Shown here: in pieces, positions 33,301 through 40,242 of the stretch | Position numbering within the stretch: position 1 is the stretch's first letter | How the letters are laid out: each line of letters starts with the position of its first letter | Assembly: GCF_019207085.1 (NCBI RefSeq) | Contig: NZ_JAATOM010000037.1 | Location: 1 to 42,692 of the forward strand | Source of the DNA: Variovorax sp. dw_308 | GTDB taxonomy: Bacteria; Pseudomonadota; Gammaproteobacteria; Burkholderiales; Burkholderiaceae_C | DNA: 42,692 nt | Reading direction: 5' to 3' | Notes under the pieces: generated by a model | The model's input: only the letters and a program-made list of their open reading frames with translations | Databases searched by the model: none | Told to the model about the DNA's origin: nothing | Translations under genes and position numbers: made by a program

Positions 33301-35627
33301 AGCTGCGGCACCGCTCCGTTCGGCAGTCGATCTCCTTGGGAAAGGGACCAGGCGATCAGGTTGAGCCATGCTGCGCCAACAGGTGCGACAAAGTCGTTCG
33401 TGAGCTTGCTCGTGTCAGCACCGAGGGCTGCCCAAAGCGGAGCGGCTGGCTGGGAGTCGACTGTGATGACAGCACGGACAAGATCGGCCAGCACCTCTCC
33501 ATTGTTCGAGGCGAGTGTTGGGAAGCAGCGGGTCAACGCGTCTTCAGCCCGCTCTGAACGCACGAGAGCGAGCAGGACGGTACGCCGCCACGAACCGTGC
33601 GCTTGGGGTGTGCTAATGGCGTCAAGCAGCGTTTTCCACGCGGTCTCGTCTTTGCCGAGCTCAGCATGCAGCCGCGCCGCGATCTCCACGCCGCGCACCA
33701 GCCGTTGCGGTACTGGATCGTTCAATGACAGTGTCGAGAGGTGCTCGGGCTCTTCACGCAACAGGCAACCAACCGCCCAGTCACGCAGCACGTCGTGCGC
33801 GAGTTCGATGCGAACGGCGCCGCGCAGATGCAAAGTGCCGCTTTCGGCCAATGCACTGATCGCCTCTGCCGGTGCGGCGCTGGAGTCCATCGGAGCCGAC
33901 GAGGCCAGCGAGTGCATCGCCAACGAGTGAAGCACTCGAAAGCGCTCCAGGCGACCTGCAGCCTGTGCCGAATCGCCTGTCGTCCACCACTGGGATGCCA
34001 TCTGTGTTTCGCTGAAAGGCGCCATGGCCTCGCCCATGGCGCTGCGCGCCAATCGGTCCAATCGGTACAAATTGCGCACCAGTTTCTGCGCAGGATGCCC
34101 CGTCCTCAGAAGTGCAGCGAGGGCTGGATCTGCGTCCCGAAGCCAGTTCACCTCATCGTCGCCGAGCTCGTCGATGACCAACGGCGGCGCCTCGCCGAGT
34201 TCCTGCAGCGCCCGTGTCGGCAGCCATGCACGCGCGTCGGCGTCAAAGTCCGTTCGCGCTGTCGCAACTACGCTGAAGCCGCGGACTTGCGCCGCTGCGC
34301 TGATCAGGTCCACGACGGTGGCCCGTTGGCTCGCATCGTCGAAGCGGTCAATTCCGTCGACGAACAGAGTACCGCCGCCGTCGCCCGCCAAATCAGTTAG
34401 AAAATCCCGCGCCGAGGCGTGACAGCCGAGTTGTGCCTCCAGGGCAGCCCACCCACCGCCAGGTACGCGGTGCGGCACGACTACGACGATGCGCGACTCA
34501 ACGCCAACACGCAGCGCCAATTCCTTCAGCACGCCCGACTTGCCGACGCCGCCGGCACCACGGATTTCGAGGTATCTGCCGCGTTCAAGAGCCGAAAGCG
34601 CCGCAGCAACAAGGTCGCGACGATCAATCACCGCTCCGTGGACGCGCGTTTCGATCGCCGTCAGGGCGTTCTCCGCGACTTCGGCAATCCGCTCGCGCGC
34701 AGCATGCAAGCGCCTGTCGCCTGCCAAGCTGAAACTGCGCTCGCTGGTCAGTCGCTCGCGCAGAGCGTTTGCATCGAGATCACCGCCAGCAGCATCCACC
34801 TGCAACGCGATCTGCTGTAGCGAGTCCCACAGCTCAGCTGATCGGCCGATGGCCTGAGAGGCCAGCAGGAGGGCGCAGCGCTCGCGAGCGAGTTGCGCAC
34901 AAACGGAACCGGGTTGCTCGAAGTCAAATGCCAGAACTTGAAAGCGCGACAGCAGCAGCCACACAGCAGCGTCGTCGTGCGCCGCCCCTGCCGTCTGCAT
35001 GTGCCCCCGGAACGCCGTCACAAAGTCGCGCATCCCCTGATGGGCAGCGCCGGCTTGATTCAGACGACGGAAGAAGTCTTCCGCTCCCTGATACTCGCGC
35101 GCCCACCTCAGGACGTCCTGGACATGCTGCTCAATCTTGGTGGACGTACGGGCAAGCGCCACCGCGAGTTCGTAGCGCGTCGTGCTGAACTCGGGCTTGG
35201 CTACAGCCCGGCACGCCAGGACGACCACATCCGCGAAAACCGAGTCGCTTGCTGTAAAGGCAATCGTGCGCTTCGCCTGCAGTTCGAGAGTAGCAAGCGA
35301 CCCCCGGCTATCGTAGCCAGTGATGATGACGTCATCCATTGGATGACCGAAGCCCGCCCGCTGGAACATAACGCGCGCGACCACAACGCCCGGCAGGCCA
35401 CGCGCTTCTCCACCCGACAGCAGCGGCAAGAGGTACTGCGCCCCGATGTGTCCCTCCAGCAGAGCGCCTGAAGGCCCGGACGCCGCTGGACTGGCTATGG
35501 GCGGTCCGTCATCGGCTGAGCGGGACCGACGTGGACGTGTGCTCGCAATCGCTGCAGACTTCTTAGCTGCAGGCTTTGAGCGATTTGGTGTGGGTTCGGC
35601 GGACTTGGTCTTACGTGGCTTTGCCAT
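30324..35627 (-). CDS. STAND NTPase with nuclease-like N-terminus (Avs-like)
   Basis: 1,767 residues. After a basic, disordered first 50 residues, residues about 55-230 resemble a Cap4/DUF4297-type PD-(D/E)xK nuclease: GHIGAQYLLPLL, a VMFQ strand, D98-D99 (MDDVIITGYD) and LELQAKR with Q117 and K119. Residues about 340-620 are a P-loop NTPase with Walker A GAGGVGKS (K363), Walker B LFVDGIDR (about 421-428) and a VVATARTDF sensor-like strand, followed by a winged-helix region with HDVLRDWAVG. The remaining about 1,100 residues look alpha-helical and repetitive. This is the plan of STAND/Avs anti-phage proteins: effector, NTPase, then a C-terminal sensor. It is monocistronic and inside an integrated island, which fits. 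The target and effector activity are not proven by sequence. Confidence 0.78.
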   Translation of the reverse strand: MAKPRKTKSAEPTPNRSKPAAKKSAAIASTRPRRSRSADDGPPIASPAASGPSGALLEGHIGAQYLLPLLSGGEARGLPGVVVARVMFQRAGFGHPMDDVIITGYDSRGSLATLELQAKRTIAFTASDSVFADVVVLACRAVAKPEFSTTRYELAVALARTSTKIEQHVQDVLRWAREYQGAEDFFRRLNQAGAAHQGMRDFVTAFRGHMQTAGAAHDDAAVWLLLSRFQVLAFDFEQPGSVCAQLARERCALLLASQAIGRSAELWDSLQQIALQVDAAGGDLDANALRERLTSERSFSLAGDRRLHAARERIAEVAENALTAIETRVHGAVIDRRDLVAAALSALERGRYLEIRGAGGVGKSGVLKELALRVGVESRIVVVVPHRVPGGGWAALEAQLGCHASARDFLTDLAGDGGGTLFVDGIDRFDDASQRATVVDLISAAAQVRGFSVVATARTDFDADARAWLPTRALQELGEAPPLVIDELGDDEVNWLRDADPALAALLRTGHPAQKLVRNLYRLDRLARSAMGEAMAPFSETQMASQWWTTGDSAQAAGRLERFRVLHSLAMHSLASSAPMDSSAAPAEAISALAESGTLHLRGAVRIELAHDVLRDWAVGCLLREEPEHLSTLSLNDPVPQRLVRGVEIAARLHAELGKDETAWKTLLDAISTPQAHGSWRRTVLLALVRSERAEDALTRCFPTLASNNGEVLADLVRAVITVDSQPAAPLWAALGADTSKLTNDFVAPVGAAWLNLIAWSLSQGDRLPNGAVPQLVNLYNRWCTVFAGQDVMSPLLVARLYSWLIEVQAKNHPRVSGSREYMAARRAPGLSMTTAQESDLRTAFLSWCKLRPSDIESYLHLVADHPYRHVLFRPLLTFLGTAPQAAPQAVADLFLRALPEGDDDAEDRRSSIRDTFSAWDLEYFPPSPARAPFLDLLLSNKEQGLRLVHGVVAHAIRRRTQGREPGQDSIDVPFPSGKRSFPWLRSYVWSRAHQSSNIVASALMALEAWAHLRIERGEPAQAVIDDLLRPEVCPAAYLLVAVDVMLSHWPKTRGCIWPFAASAALLAMDRERYGHDLIISAAPFTAWVHHEPFGAVRLENLLQRPSRSTALDAVLFEFGFNGPPDVREAMQQALRIEAEQIGQPDVDSRGMADPRFAAMCALNQLDPTNYVQRGDDEEGQTIEYVPPAEEARLLGTYQTQAHRGNAEIVIRTRFMRALVEPPCSSQLLEDGVRWAQSDPSTSSAQSDADDAQWISRTQLIVAALLMRDGSPEQKVAYGTWAREKLVEAADREGFDDAGFAKQMPYNTMAIAAVGLLAAYRDDSDLADLPRLLHLAANRTTGMVTVLHAEIAAQRSLLPTLVRSLVRIGLSSAIYAVPQREDDPFKGVDDYVARQREMDAALKEAERTRLKAAVAAELAWLSGEGSEPSWPELPNPRPPKGRFTISLGASRPRPGQRPTPSRTFALDDAAAAEWLSLAVALWRAACPALLRALVKHCWLWTAGANGVGCGPDEEPSERAFAWNDAYFAAALAAAVAIDDASVEEYVLQPLAQLPEERFVDAAEAVLHALDRLWLNDGAVSDSVAVSIREAIARRLVTTRGWQHLASEVSDRTEMHLAGAVAAVFMGEHAMGKGPKCYVLPPGASRAELLLSLLTELTEHASGSTFVALAFLGLMEVGPNASRLAFMGRAVTAWWRMQGANAEFWIDHGVGRRVCEWIDTVVLAGSAPPAVLNSADLIGISDVLVRCGTPMGAALEERLDARRKYAAG

Positions 35628-35922
35628 TTTCGTTTCAGGGGCGTGCGCGCATTGTCAATGACGGACGAACGTCCCAACAGACTAGCGCACAGGTCGCCAC
35701 CCAATCTGCGAGGCAGATGTGCGCCGCAATCGATGGCCGCTTTTTGGGGTCGGGCGCAGTGGGAGTTGACCGAGAGTAGCCGATTCCGGCAGTTCGCTGA
35801 AATCGGCGGCGTCCCATCGGCCTACGCATGGCGGACGGGCCCGCCGCCAACTGGCGATCACCGACAAGCCGCCACGGCCAGCAGGCGGCCTCTCCCCAAC
35901 TTCCTACCCATCGCGATAGCGC

Positions 35923-36032
35923 CTGACTGGGCGTCTGACTGGGCGCCTGAGTTGGGGCGTTGGGGCGTCAGCAAGTGCGGCCCATGCACCAGGCGGCGCC
36001 ACTGCCCCACTGCCCCACTGCCCCACTGCCCC
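35923..36032. repeat. Short tandem repeats in the 692-base gap
   Basis: The gap 35628-36319 holds no convincing gene. It contains two copies of CTGACTGGGCG[TC] (35923-35946), a degenerate continuation with GGGGC, and four perfect copies of ACTGCCCC (36001-36032). The GGGGCGTTGGGGC part is nearly complementary to GCCCCACTGCCCC, so a long imperfect hairpin is possible. It may be an iteron-like or regulatory site ahead of the AlpA-DUF927 genes, or slippage-derived. Confidence 0.55.
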
Positions 36033-36319
36033 AATCGCGCAGCGCAAGTCTTACTGACACCCGACATTTCGACGATGGCCCACGAGTCCTGTCCCGGCTT
36101 GCCGCGTTTCAGCTGCCGCTGCCTTCAGCTTCCTGACCGCCCTTGTGGGCCCTTGGTTGGCACCTTTCCGCGCAGCAATACGGCCTCATTCGATTTGTAA
36201 CAGGCGCTATGACTACAGGCGCGGGGAAATTGACGGCCGTTGGCTATCTCCGAACTCGCTGCCGGCGTTGCGCGCCACGGCGCGCGTCCATCAATAGCCA
36301 ATCCTGAGGAATCACATCA

Positions 36320-36571
36320 ATGCCGATCATAAATACTACCGACACGGCGCTGTCGGAAGCGAAACGCGCGCCGAGGACGCCACCGCCGCTGCCCGCTTAT
36401 CTCCGTGTTGAGGCGGTCATTCGACACCTGCAAATCTCAAAGGCCACTGTTTGGCGTCTGGCCGCCGCCGGAAAAATCAGCACGCTGAAGATCTCGAAGC
36501 GCGTCACGCTTTTCAGTGCCCAGTCCATTCAGGATTATCTCGACGAGTGCGAGAAGGTGGGTGGCAAATGA
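36320..36571 (+). CDS. AlpA-type helix-turn-helix regulator
   Basis: 83 residues. A MerR/excisionase-like winged helix is seen in YLRVEAVIRHLQISKATVWR, then KISTLKISKRVTLFSAQSIQDYLDE. AlpA-type proteins activate or direct excision in P4-like elements and precede DUF927/primase-type genes. GAGGA lies 9 bases before the ATG. Its stop overlaps the next start (ATGA). It is probably the island's excision or replication regulator. Confidence 0.82.
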   Translation: MPIINTTDTALSEAKRAPRTPPPLPAYLRVEAVIRHLQISKATVWRLAAAGKISTLKISKRVTLFSAQSIQDYLDECEKVGGK

Positions 36572-36819
36572 AACCCGATCGCCCCAGCACTGCCACTGCA
36601 CCCGTGCCGCAATTGACAGGACGCACTCGCAAGGTCACGACCCGCTCTGCGGTCATCGAGGCGCTGAAGAATATGTCGATACCCATTGCGCGGGATCCAG
36701 ACATCGACCCCGAGTTCTACGAGATCACGGACCTGTTTCATCAGTTGTTCGGGCCTTTGCTGGCCGAGACCGCGGAATTGCTCGAAGCGAATTCGAAGGA
36801 TGGAGGCGGCGATGTTTGA
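36568..36819 (+). CDS. Small hypothetical protein between alpA-like and DUF927 genes
   Basis: 83 residues, no family recognised. A Pro/Thr-rich basic start (MKPDRPSTATAPVPQLTGRT) leads into a likely helical part (SAVIEALKNMSIPIARDPDID and HQLFGPLLAETAELLEAN). It overlaps both neighbours by a few bases, which argues for a real, coupled gene. Genes of this size in this position are common in P4-like replication modules. Confidence 0.65.
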   Translation: MKPDRPSTATAPVPQLTGRTRKVTTRSAVIEALKNMSIPIARDPDIDPEFYEITDLFHQLFGPLLAETAELLEANSKDGGGDV

Positions 36820-37780
36820 CTTGCTGCGCCTGACGGACGATCCGTTCGGGGCAGGCCCGCGCTCCGAGCAAGACACTTCGAACGCATCGGGAGATATGGA
36901 GCCCGTGCCGGGCTTCCGGCTGACAAGCCAAGGGCTGTTCATCGAAGAGGCCGACCAGCGCACTTACGTCTGCGACCCGATAGTTGTTCTCGCCTTCGCG
37001 CGCACTCCCGAGAGCAGCTCTTGGAGCAAGCAGATCGTCATGCTGGACCGCGACGGAGTGACACATGAACGCATCATTTCCGCGGCGCAGTTGATGCGCT
37101 TCGGCTTCGACGTATGTGCCACATTGATCGATGAAGGTCTTCGCGTCGCCCCCAATCCACAGGCAATGAGATGGTTGCTGACCTATCTGACCCGAGCCGA
37201 GCCGAAGACGCGAGCCCTCATCGCGGAAAGGCCGGGTTGGATTCAGACACCGAAGAGCGTCTTCTACGTACAGGCTCATCGAGTGGTCGGACGCGGCACA
37301 GAGACCGTCGTGTTGGCGCCTGACATACGGGTGGCAAGCAAGCGCTCCGAGTCCGGCACCGTCGAGCAGTGGCGAGATACCGTAGGCGCTTGGAGCGTCG
37401 GTAATTCGCGTCTCATGATGGGAATTTCGATGGCCTTCGCCTCGATGACACTGGCCTTCGCAGGCTTGGAGAACGGCGGCATCAATCTCGTTGGCCCATC
37501 GTCGTGCGGCAAGACGACGGTGCTCGGCTGCGCCGCATCGGTCATGGGTGCACCCGCGTACGTTGGAAACTGGCGCCAGACCGACAACGCCTTCGAGGCT
37601 GCAGCGGTACCGTCTGGTCTGCTTTCTCCTGGGTCGCGGTGCTCGGATTTAGGCCCACCGTCAGCAGCGGGCGCGTCCCAGCTTTACCGAGGGTGTAGCG
37701 CCACTCGTCGCCTTCATCCGAGTGATAGATGTCGAATATGGTTGTCGCCGCGGATCCCATTCTTCCTTGCTCCTCGTTGA
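36812..37780 (+). pseudogene. Truncated DUF927 (P4-type helicase-like) gene
   Basis: DUF927 similarity runs from the ATG at 36812 to about 37608: LFIEEADQRTYVCDPIVVLAF, LAERPGWIQTPKSVFYVQ-like blocks, a P-loop GPSSCGKTT, and VGNWRQTDNAFEAAA, which normally continues with NHDALLxLDE-type residues. Instead the frame runs into the antisense of a DUF1643 gene and stops at 37780. Family members are about 500-900 residues, so the ATPase core is cut after Walker A. It is unlikely to work as a helicase. The start overlaps the preceding small gene. Confidence 0.8.
37609..37760 (-). pseudogene. DUF1643 gene, N-terminal fragment
   Basis: From the ATG at 37760 the minus strand reads about 50 residues with the DUF1643 pattern (DIYHSDEGDEWRYTLGK, then PLLTVGLNPSTATQEKADQTV) and then passes into the antisense of the DUF927 gene. 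Normal members have about 150-190 residues. DUF1643 genes are often divergent from small XRE regulators, as here. Confidence 0.72.
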
Positions 37781-37806
37781 TTGCCAAAAGCTCTGGACCA
37801 AACATC

Positions 37807-37833
37807 CTAAATTGGGATATTCTAAAACGGGAT
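37807..37833 (+). promoter_or_regulatory. Tandem operator-like repeat between DUF1643 and XRE genes
   Basis: CTAAATTGGGAT (37807-37818) and CTAAAACGGGAT (37822-37833) are direct repeats, 10 of 12 bases alike, with a 15-base period. They lie 15-41 bases upstream of the XRE start and 47 bases from the DUF1643 start. This is the expected place for an autoregulating XRE dimer or pair; TATTCT in between could be a -10 element. Confidence 0.5.
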
Positions 37834-37847
37834 GTACGTTCGCTCGC

Positions 37848-38078
37848 GTGTCGCGCGGCCTGCAATCTCCACCGTACAAGAAGCTTCGCCGGCTTCTTGC
37901 GCAAGCGCGCGCCGAGGCAGGGTTGACGCAGCTTCAAGTTGCTACGCGCGTGCAGCGCCCTCAGTCGTTCGTGTCGAAGTACGAGAACGGCGAGCGCCAA
38001 CTGGACGTGATCGAGTTCGTCGCAGTCTGCAAGGCTATTGGCGTTCCGCCTTCCGAGCTAGTCGAAGAGCTCGCGTAG
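37848..38078 (+). CDS. Small XRE-family helix-turn-helix regulator
   Basis: About 76 residues if it starts at the GTG at 37848; upstream codons in frame lie over the operator repeats and the DUF1643 gene, so are not coding. The HTH is LAQARAEAGLTQLQVATRV with recognition helix region RPQSFVSKYENGERQLD, then a conserved FVAVCKAIGVPPSELVEEL end. No Shine-Dalgarno sequence is obvious, so translation may be leaderless. It probably regulates itself and the divergent DUF1643 gene through the adjacent tandem repeat. Confidence 0.8.
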   Translation: MSRGLQSPPYKKLRRLLAQARAEAGLTQLQVATRVQRPQSFVSKYENGERQLDVIEFVAVCKAIGVPPSELVEELA

Positions 38079-38084
38079 CGCAAG

Positions 38085-39197
38085 TTAGCTTCCGTCCGAG
38101 ACCGTGACTTCCCCAATGATGTCCGCCTCTGTCAACACAATATCGTCAGCTGGCACTGGTGATGAAGGCAGCATCTTCTGAGCGAGACCTACTAGGCGAT
38201 CGAACGTTACGGCAAGGTAGCTGAGCGCGTCTGGCTCAACGTCCCTGTTGGGTGGCTCCTTCGTGACCGAACTGATAAGTTCTGCGAACGTCTCGTGCAG
38301 TGGACCGGCGGACCTCTTTCGAGAAAGGTGCGCCGCGTCAGCTGGGAGTGGGTAGTAGATCGTCGGCACCGTTGTGCCATCCCTCAAGACCTCGTTGTCC
38401 AATACCGCGAAGGACACTCCTACTACGGCCTGCAACGGCGCCCCGTGCGTGAAGAGATTTCGATACGCTGAGAACAACGACAACCAACCGCGATTGTCTT
38501 CGTTCGACGCATCGAGCAACTCGACTTGTAACGCGTTCGCGACGTCACGCTTTTTCAGGTTTCCTACGAGGCCGCGCATTGCGGAAATACCCGCGAGGCC
38601 AAACACGAACCGCGCAGCAAACTCCGCCAACGTATCTCGTAAGACCGCCAGCTCCCAAAACATGGCATGAATCGCAAGGTACACAGCCGGCGAGTTCGTA
38701 TCTTTGAAGCGGGAATGTGTCTTTATTGGCAGCGCTCGAACTTGGCTGCGAAGCTGGACCGCATAAGCGTGGCACAAGTGCTGCAACCTTGTCTGACCGG
38801 AGCTCAAACCCGAGGCAATTCGGGCAGCGACATCGGACAGCAGCATCATGTCCTTCTGGCCTGCGTGGAACGCTATTCGCCGCCAGTTCTGTTGCGCATC
38901 CTTGGCCCGCCACTCGCCTTCAAACGACTGGGCAAAGAACTGCGGGGAAGCCAATCCCGACGCTTCATCGGCAGTCGTTATGAATGTCATGCCGACAACG
39001 GTGTACCCGACATGACGCAACGCGCCTACAAGTTCCGGGTAGGCGCGCAAGTTGAATTGGCCGAGAAGGACACGACTGCCGACCCCCGCGAATATCTTCA
39101 CCAGTGGACCGGGCTGGCTGATCGCGACAAGTCCGCCACTAAGCCAAGCGATTCGCGTGACGTGATGCCACGACGGATTATTCAAGTCATGATCCAT
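38085..39197 (-). CDS. Unrecognised 370-residue protein of the island
   Basis: I do not recognise the family. The ATG at 39197 has GGAGG 10 bases upstream; a GTG at 39233 is in frame. The protein has no signal peptide. It begins with a small beta-rich region (VTRIAWLSGGLVAISQPGPLVKIFAG, GQFNLRAYPELVGALRHVGY), followed by a long likely helical middle (SDVAARIASGLSSG, HAMFWELAVLRDTLAEFAARFVFG, FSAYRNLFTHGAP) and a C-terminal acidic tail. The YRNLFTHG segment recalls helical RiboL-PSP-HEPN/MAE_28990-like folds (RxxxxH: R-N-L-F-T-H), so a HEPN-like RNase is possible but unproven. It converges tail to tail with the XRE gene, 6 bases apart, and is the last gene before the right direct repeat. Confidence 0.7.
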   Translation of the reverse strand: MDHDLNNPSWHHVTRIAWLSGGLVAISQPGPLVKIFAGVGSRVLLGQFNLRAYPELVGALRHVGYTVVGMTFITTADEASGLASPQFFAQSFEGEWRAKDAQQNWRRIAFHAGQKDMMLLSDVAARIASGLSSGQTRLQHLCHAYAVQLRSQVRALPIKTHSRFKDTNSPAVYLAIHAMFWELAVLRDTLAEFAARFVFGLAGISAMRGLVGNLKKRDVANALQVELLDASNEDNRGWLSLFSAYRNLFTHGAPLQAVVGVSFAVLDNEVLRDGTTVPTIYYPLPADAAHLSRKRSAGPLHETFAELISSVTKEPPNRDVEPDALSYLAVTFDRLVGLAQKMLPSSPVPADDIVLTEADIIGEVTVSDGS

Positions 39198-39246
39198 GAG
39201 CGTGATGCCTCCACCCCGTACTGTGCCTGACACTGGTGCTGAGGGA

Positions 39247-39357
39247 CTCAGACGACATCACACAGTCGCACCGCAAACGGATGGGTACGTAGATGGGTAA
39301 GGATATCGAACTGGCCGAGCGTCGATGAGAGACATCGATGGCTGGCGGAGAGTGTGA
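39247..39357. repeat. Right copy of 111-base direct repeat (candidate att site)
   Basis: It aligns gap-free to 26620-26730, with bases 39304-39357 identical to the left copy. Two TGGGTA words 14 bases apart (39281 and 39295) also appear near the integrase start (29028), as expected of arm-type binding sites. The repeat ends where a tRNA-Ser 3' end sequence continues outward. Confidence 0.7.
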
Positions 39358-39366
39358 GATTCGAAC
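39343..39366 (-). other. tRNA-Ser 3'-end fragment at the island edge
   Basis: On the minus strand this reads GTTCGAATCTCACACTCTCC then GCCA: T-loop, T-stem and acceptor of a tRNA-Ser with encoded CCA. The bases upstream on that strand (AATG) do not pair with the T-stem CTCAC and no other tRNA parts follow, so only the part 3' of the T-loop is present, as left by an integrase crossover. Confidence 0.65.
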
Positions 39367-39430
39367 CATTATCTGAACCGATTTTCGCTTAGGCCCGTCG
39401 ATGTGACTGAGTGAAGCGGGTCATTGTCCC

Positions 39431-39448
39431 GTTGCACACGTGTGCAAC
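39431..39448. promoter_or_regulatory. Perfect 18-base palindrome GTTGCACACGTGTGCAAC
   Basis: A perfect dyad just outside the right repeat in DNA without an intact gene (39358-39531). It is the size of a dimeric repressor operator. No regulator gene adjoins it, so it may be a relic of a lost element. Confidence 0.35.
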
Positions 39449-39531
39449 TAAAAAGGATTCTTCGCCGATCTGCGTGGAGTGTAAGGGGCCAACCGCGAGT
39501 TGCTCCAGGCCGCCGCCGGGACACGAGCGCT

Positions 39532-40123
39532 GGCTACGCCGAGGAGGTGCGCGCCCAATGTCCGAACGTGAAGATCTGAAGATCGTCTACGACCCTGTTA
39601 CATATCGTGGCGAAGTACGGGCGTCGGGTCATTTGACCGCGTGCGCGTTGACGAGGCGAACCGCCTGTGCGACGACGAGCCAGGAAACTGGTCAACTGGT
39701 CAAGGGCGCGCGCTGGCTGTTGGGCTGTTGGCGCGCAATCCAGATAACATCGCACGCGACGAGGACCGGGTGCGATTGAGAGAGTTGCTCGACGCCAACC
39801 GAGCGCTGCTCACCGTCTGCGTGAAGAAGGACGACTTGAAGACGCTTTGGGGCTATCGTCACAGCGGCTACGCAGAGCAATGGAAGGATTGGTACGCCCG
39901 CGCCGTGCGCAGCCGCATCGAACCCCTGAGGGCTTTTGCCCGCAATCTCAAAGGCTACCTGTCCGGCATCCTGTCGCTATGTCGATGGCCGCTCAGCACG
40001 AAGCTCGTCGAGGGCATCAACAACATAATCAACGTCAACAAGCGCGCGGCGCAGGGCAACCGCGATGACGATGACGATGACTTCTGCCTCAAGATTCGCG
40101 CCGCCTTTCCCAGAAATCGGTGA
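39532..40123 (+). pseudogene. ISL3-family transposase, C-terminal remnant
   Basis: GYAEEVRAQCPNV at 39532 is followed by a stop and frame changes, then an intact frame (39641-40123) reading DEANRLCDDEPGNW, LLDANRALLTVCVKKDDLKTLWGY, SRIEPLRAFARNLKGYLSGILSLCRWPLSTKLVEGINN and CLKIRAAFP. This is the second half of an ISL3-type DDE transposase. The N-terminal half and the first Asp are absent, and a run of acidic residues (six Asp) interrupts the usual RDDxYF end, so it is inactive. Confidence 0.78.
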
Positions 40124-40132
40124 AGAACAAAA

Positions 40133-40219
40133 AAGAGGGCATCGGATTCGAACCGATGGAGGGCTTGCACCCTCGCCAGTTTTCAAGACTGGTGCCTTAA
40201 ACCGCTCGGCCAGCCCTCC
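40133..40219 (-). tRNA. tRNA-Ser (anticodon UGA)
   Basis: On the minus strand GGAGGGC begins the acceptor; the D arm GGCCGAGCGG, anticodon stem-loop CCAGTCTTGAAAACTGG with anticodon TGA, a long variable arm, and T arm CATCGGTTCGAATCCGATG follow, then GCCCTCT. The acceptor has a G1:U72 pair and a T discriminator, and no CCA is encoded; bacterial tRNA-Ser usually has G73 and, in proteobacteria, CCA. It may still be made or may have lost its true 3' end. It lies 10 bases from the ISL3 remnant. Confidence 0.85.
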
Positions 40220-40242
40220 GGAACCAATTGTAGCCCGCCCGT

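Noticed and set aside
35643..36200. A 185-codon plus-strand frame in the gap before alpA
   Set aside because: It runs through the ACTGCCCC repeats, is low in complexity, has no Shine-Dalgarno sequence and no known pattern.
39343..39366. A full tRNA-Ser gene at the right repeat
   Set aside because: Only T-loop to CCA is present; no T-stem partner, anticodon arm or D arm follows on the minus strand.
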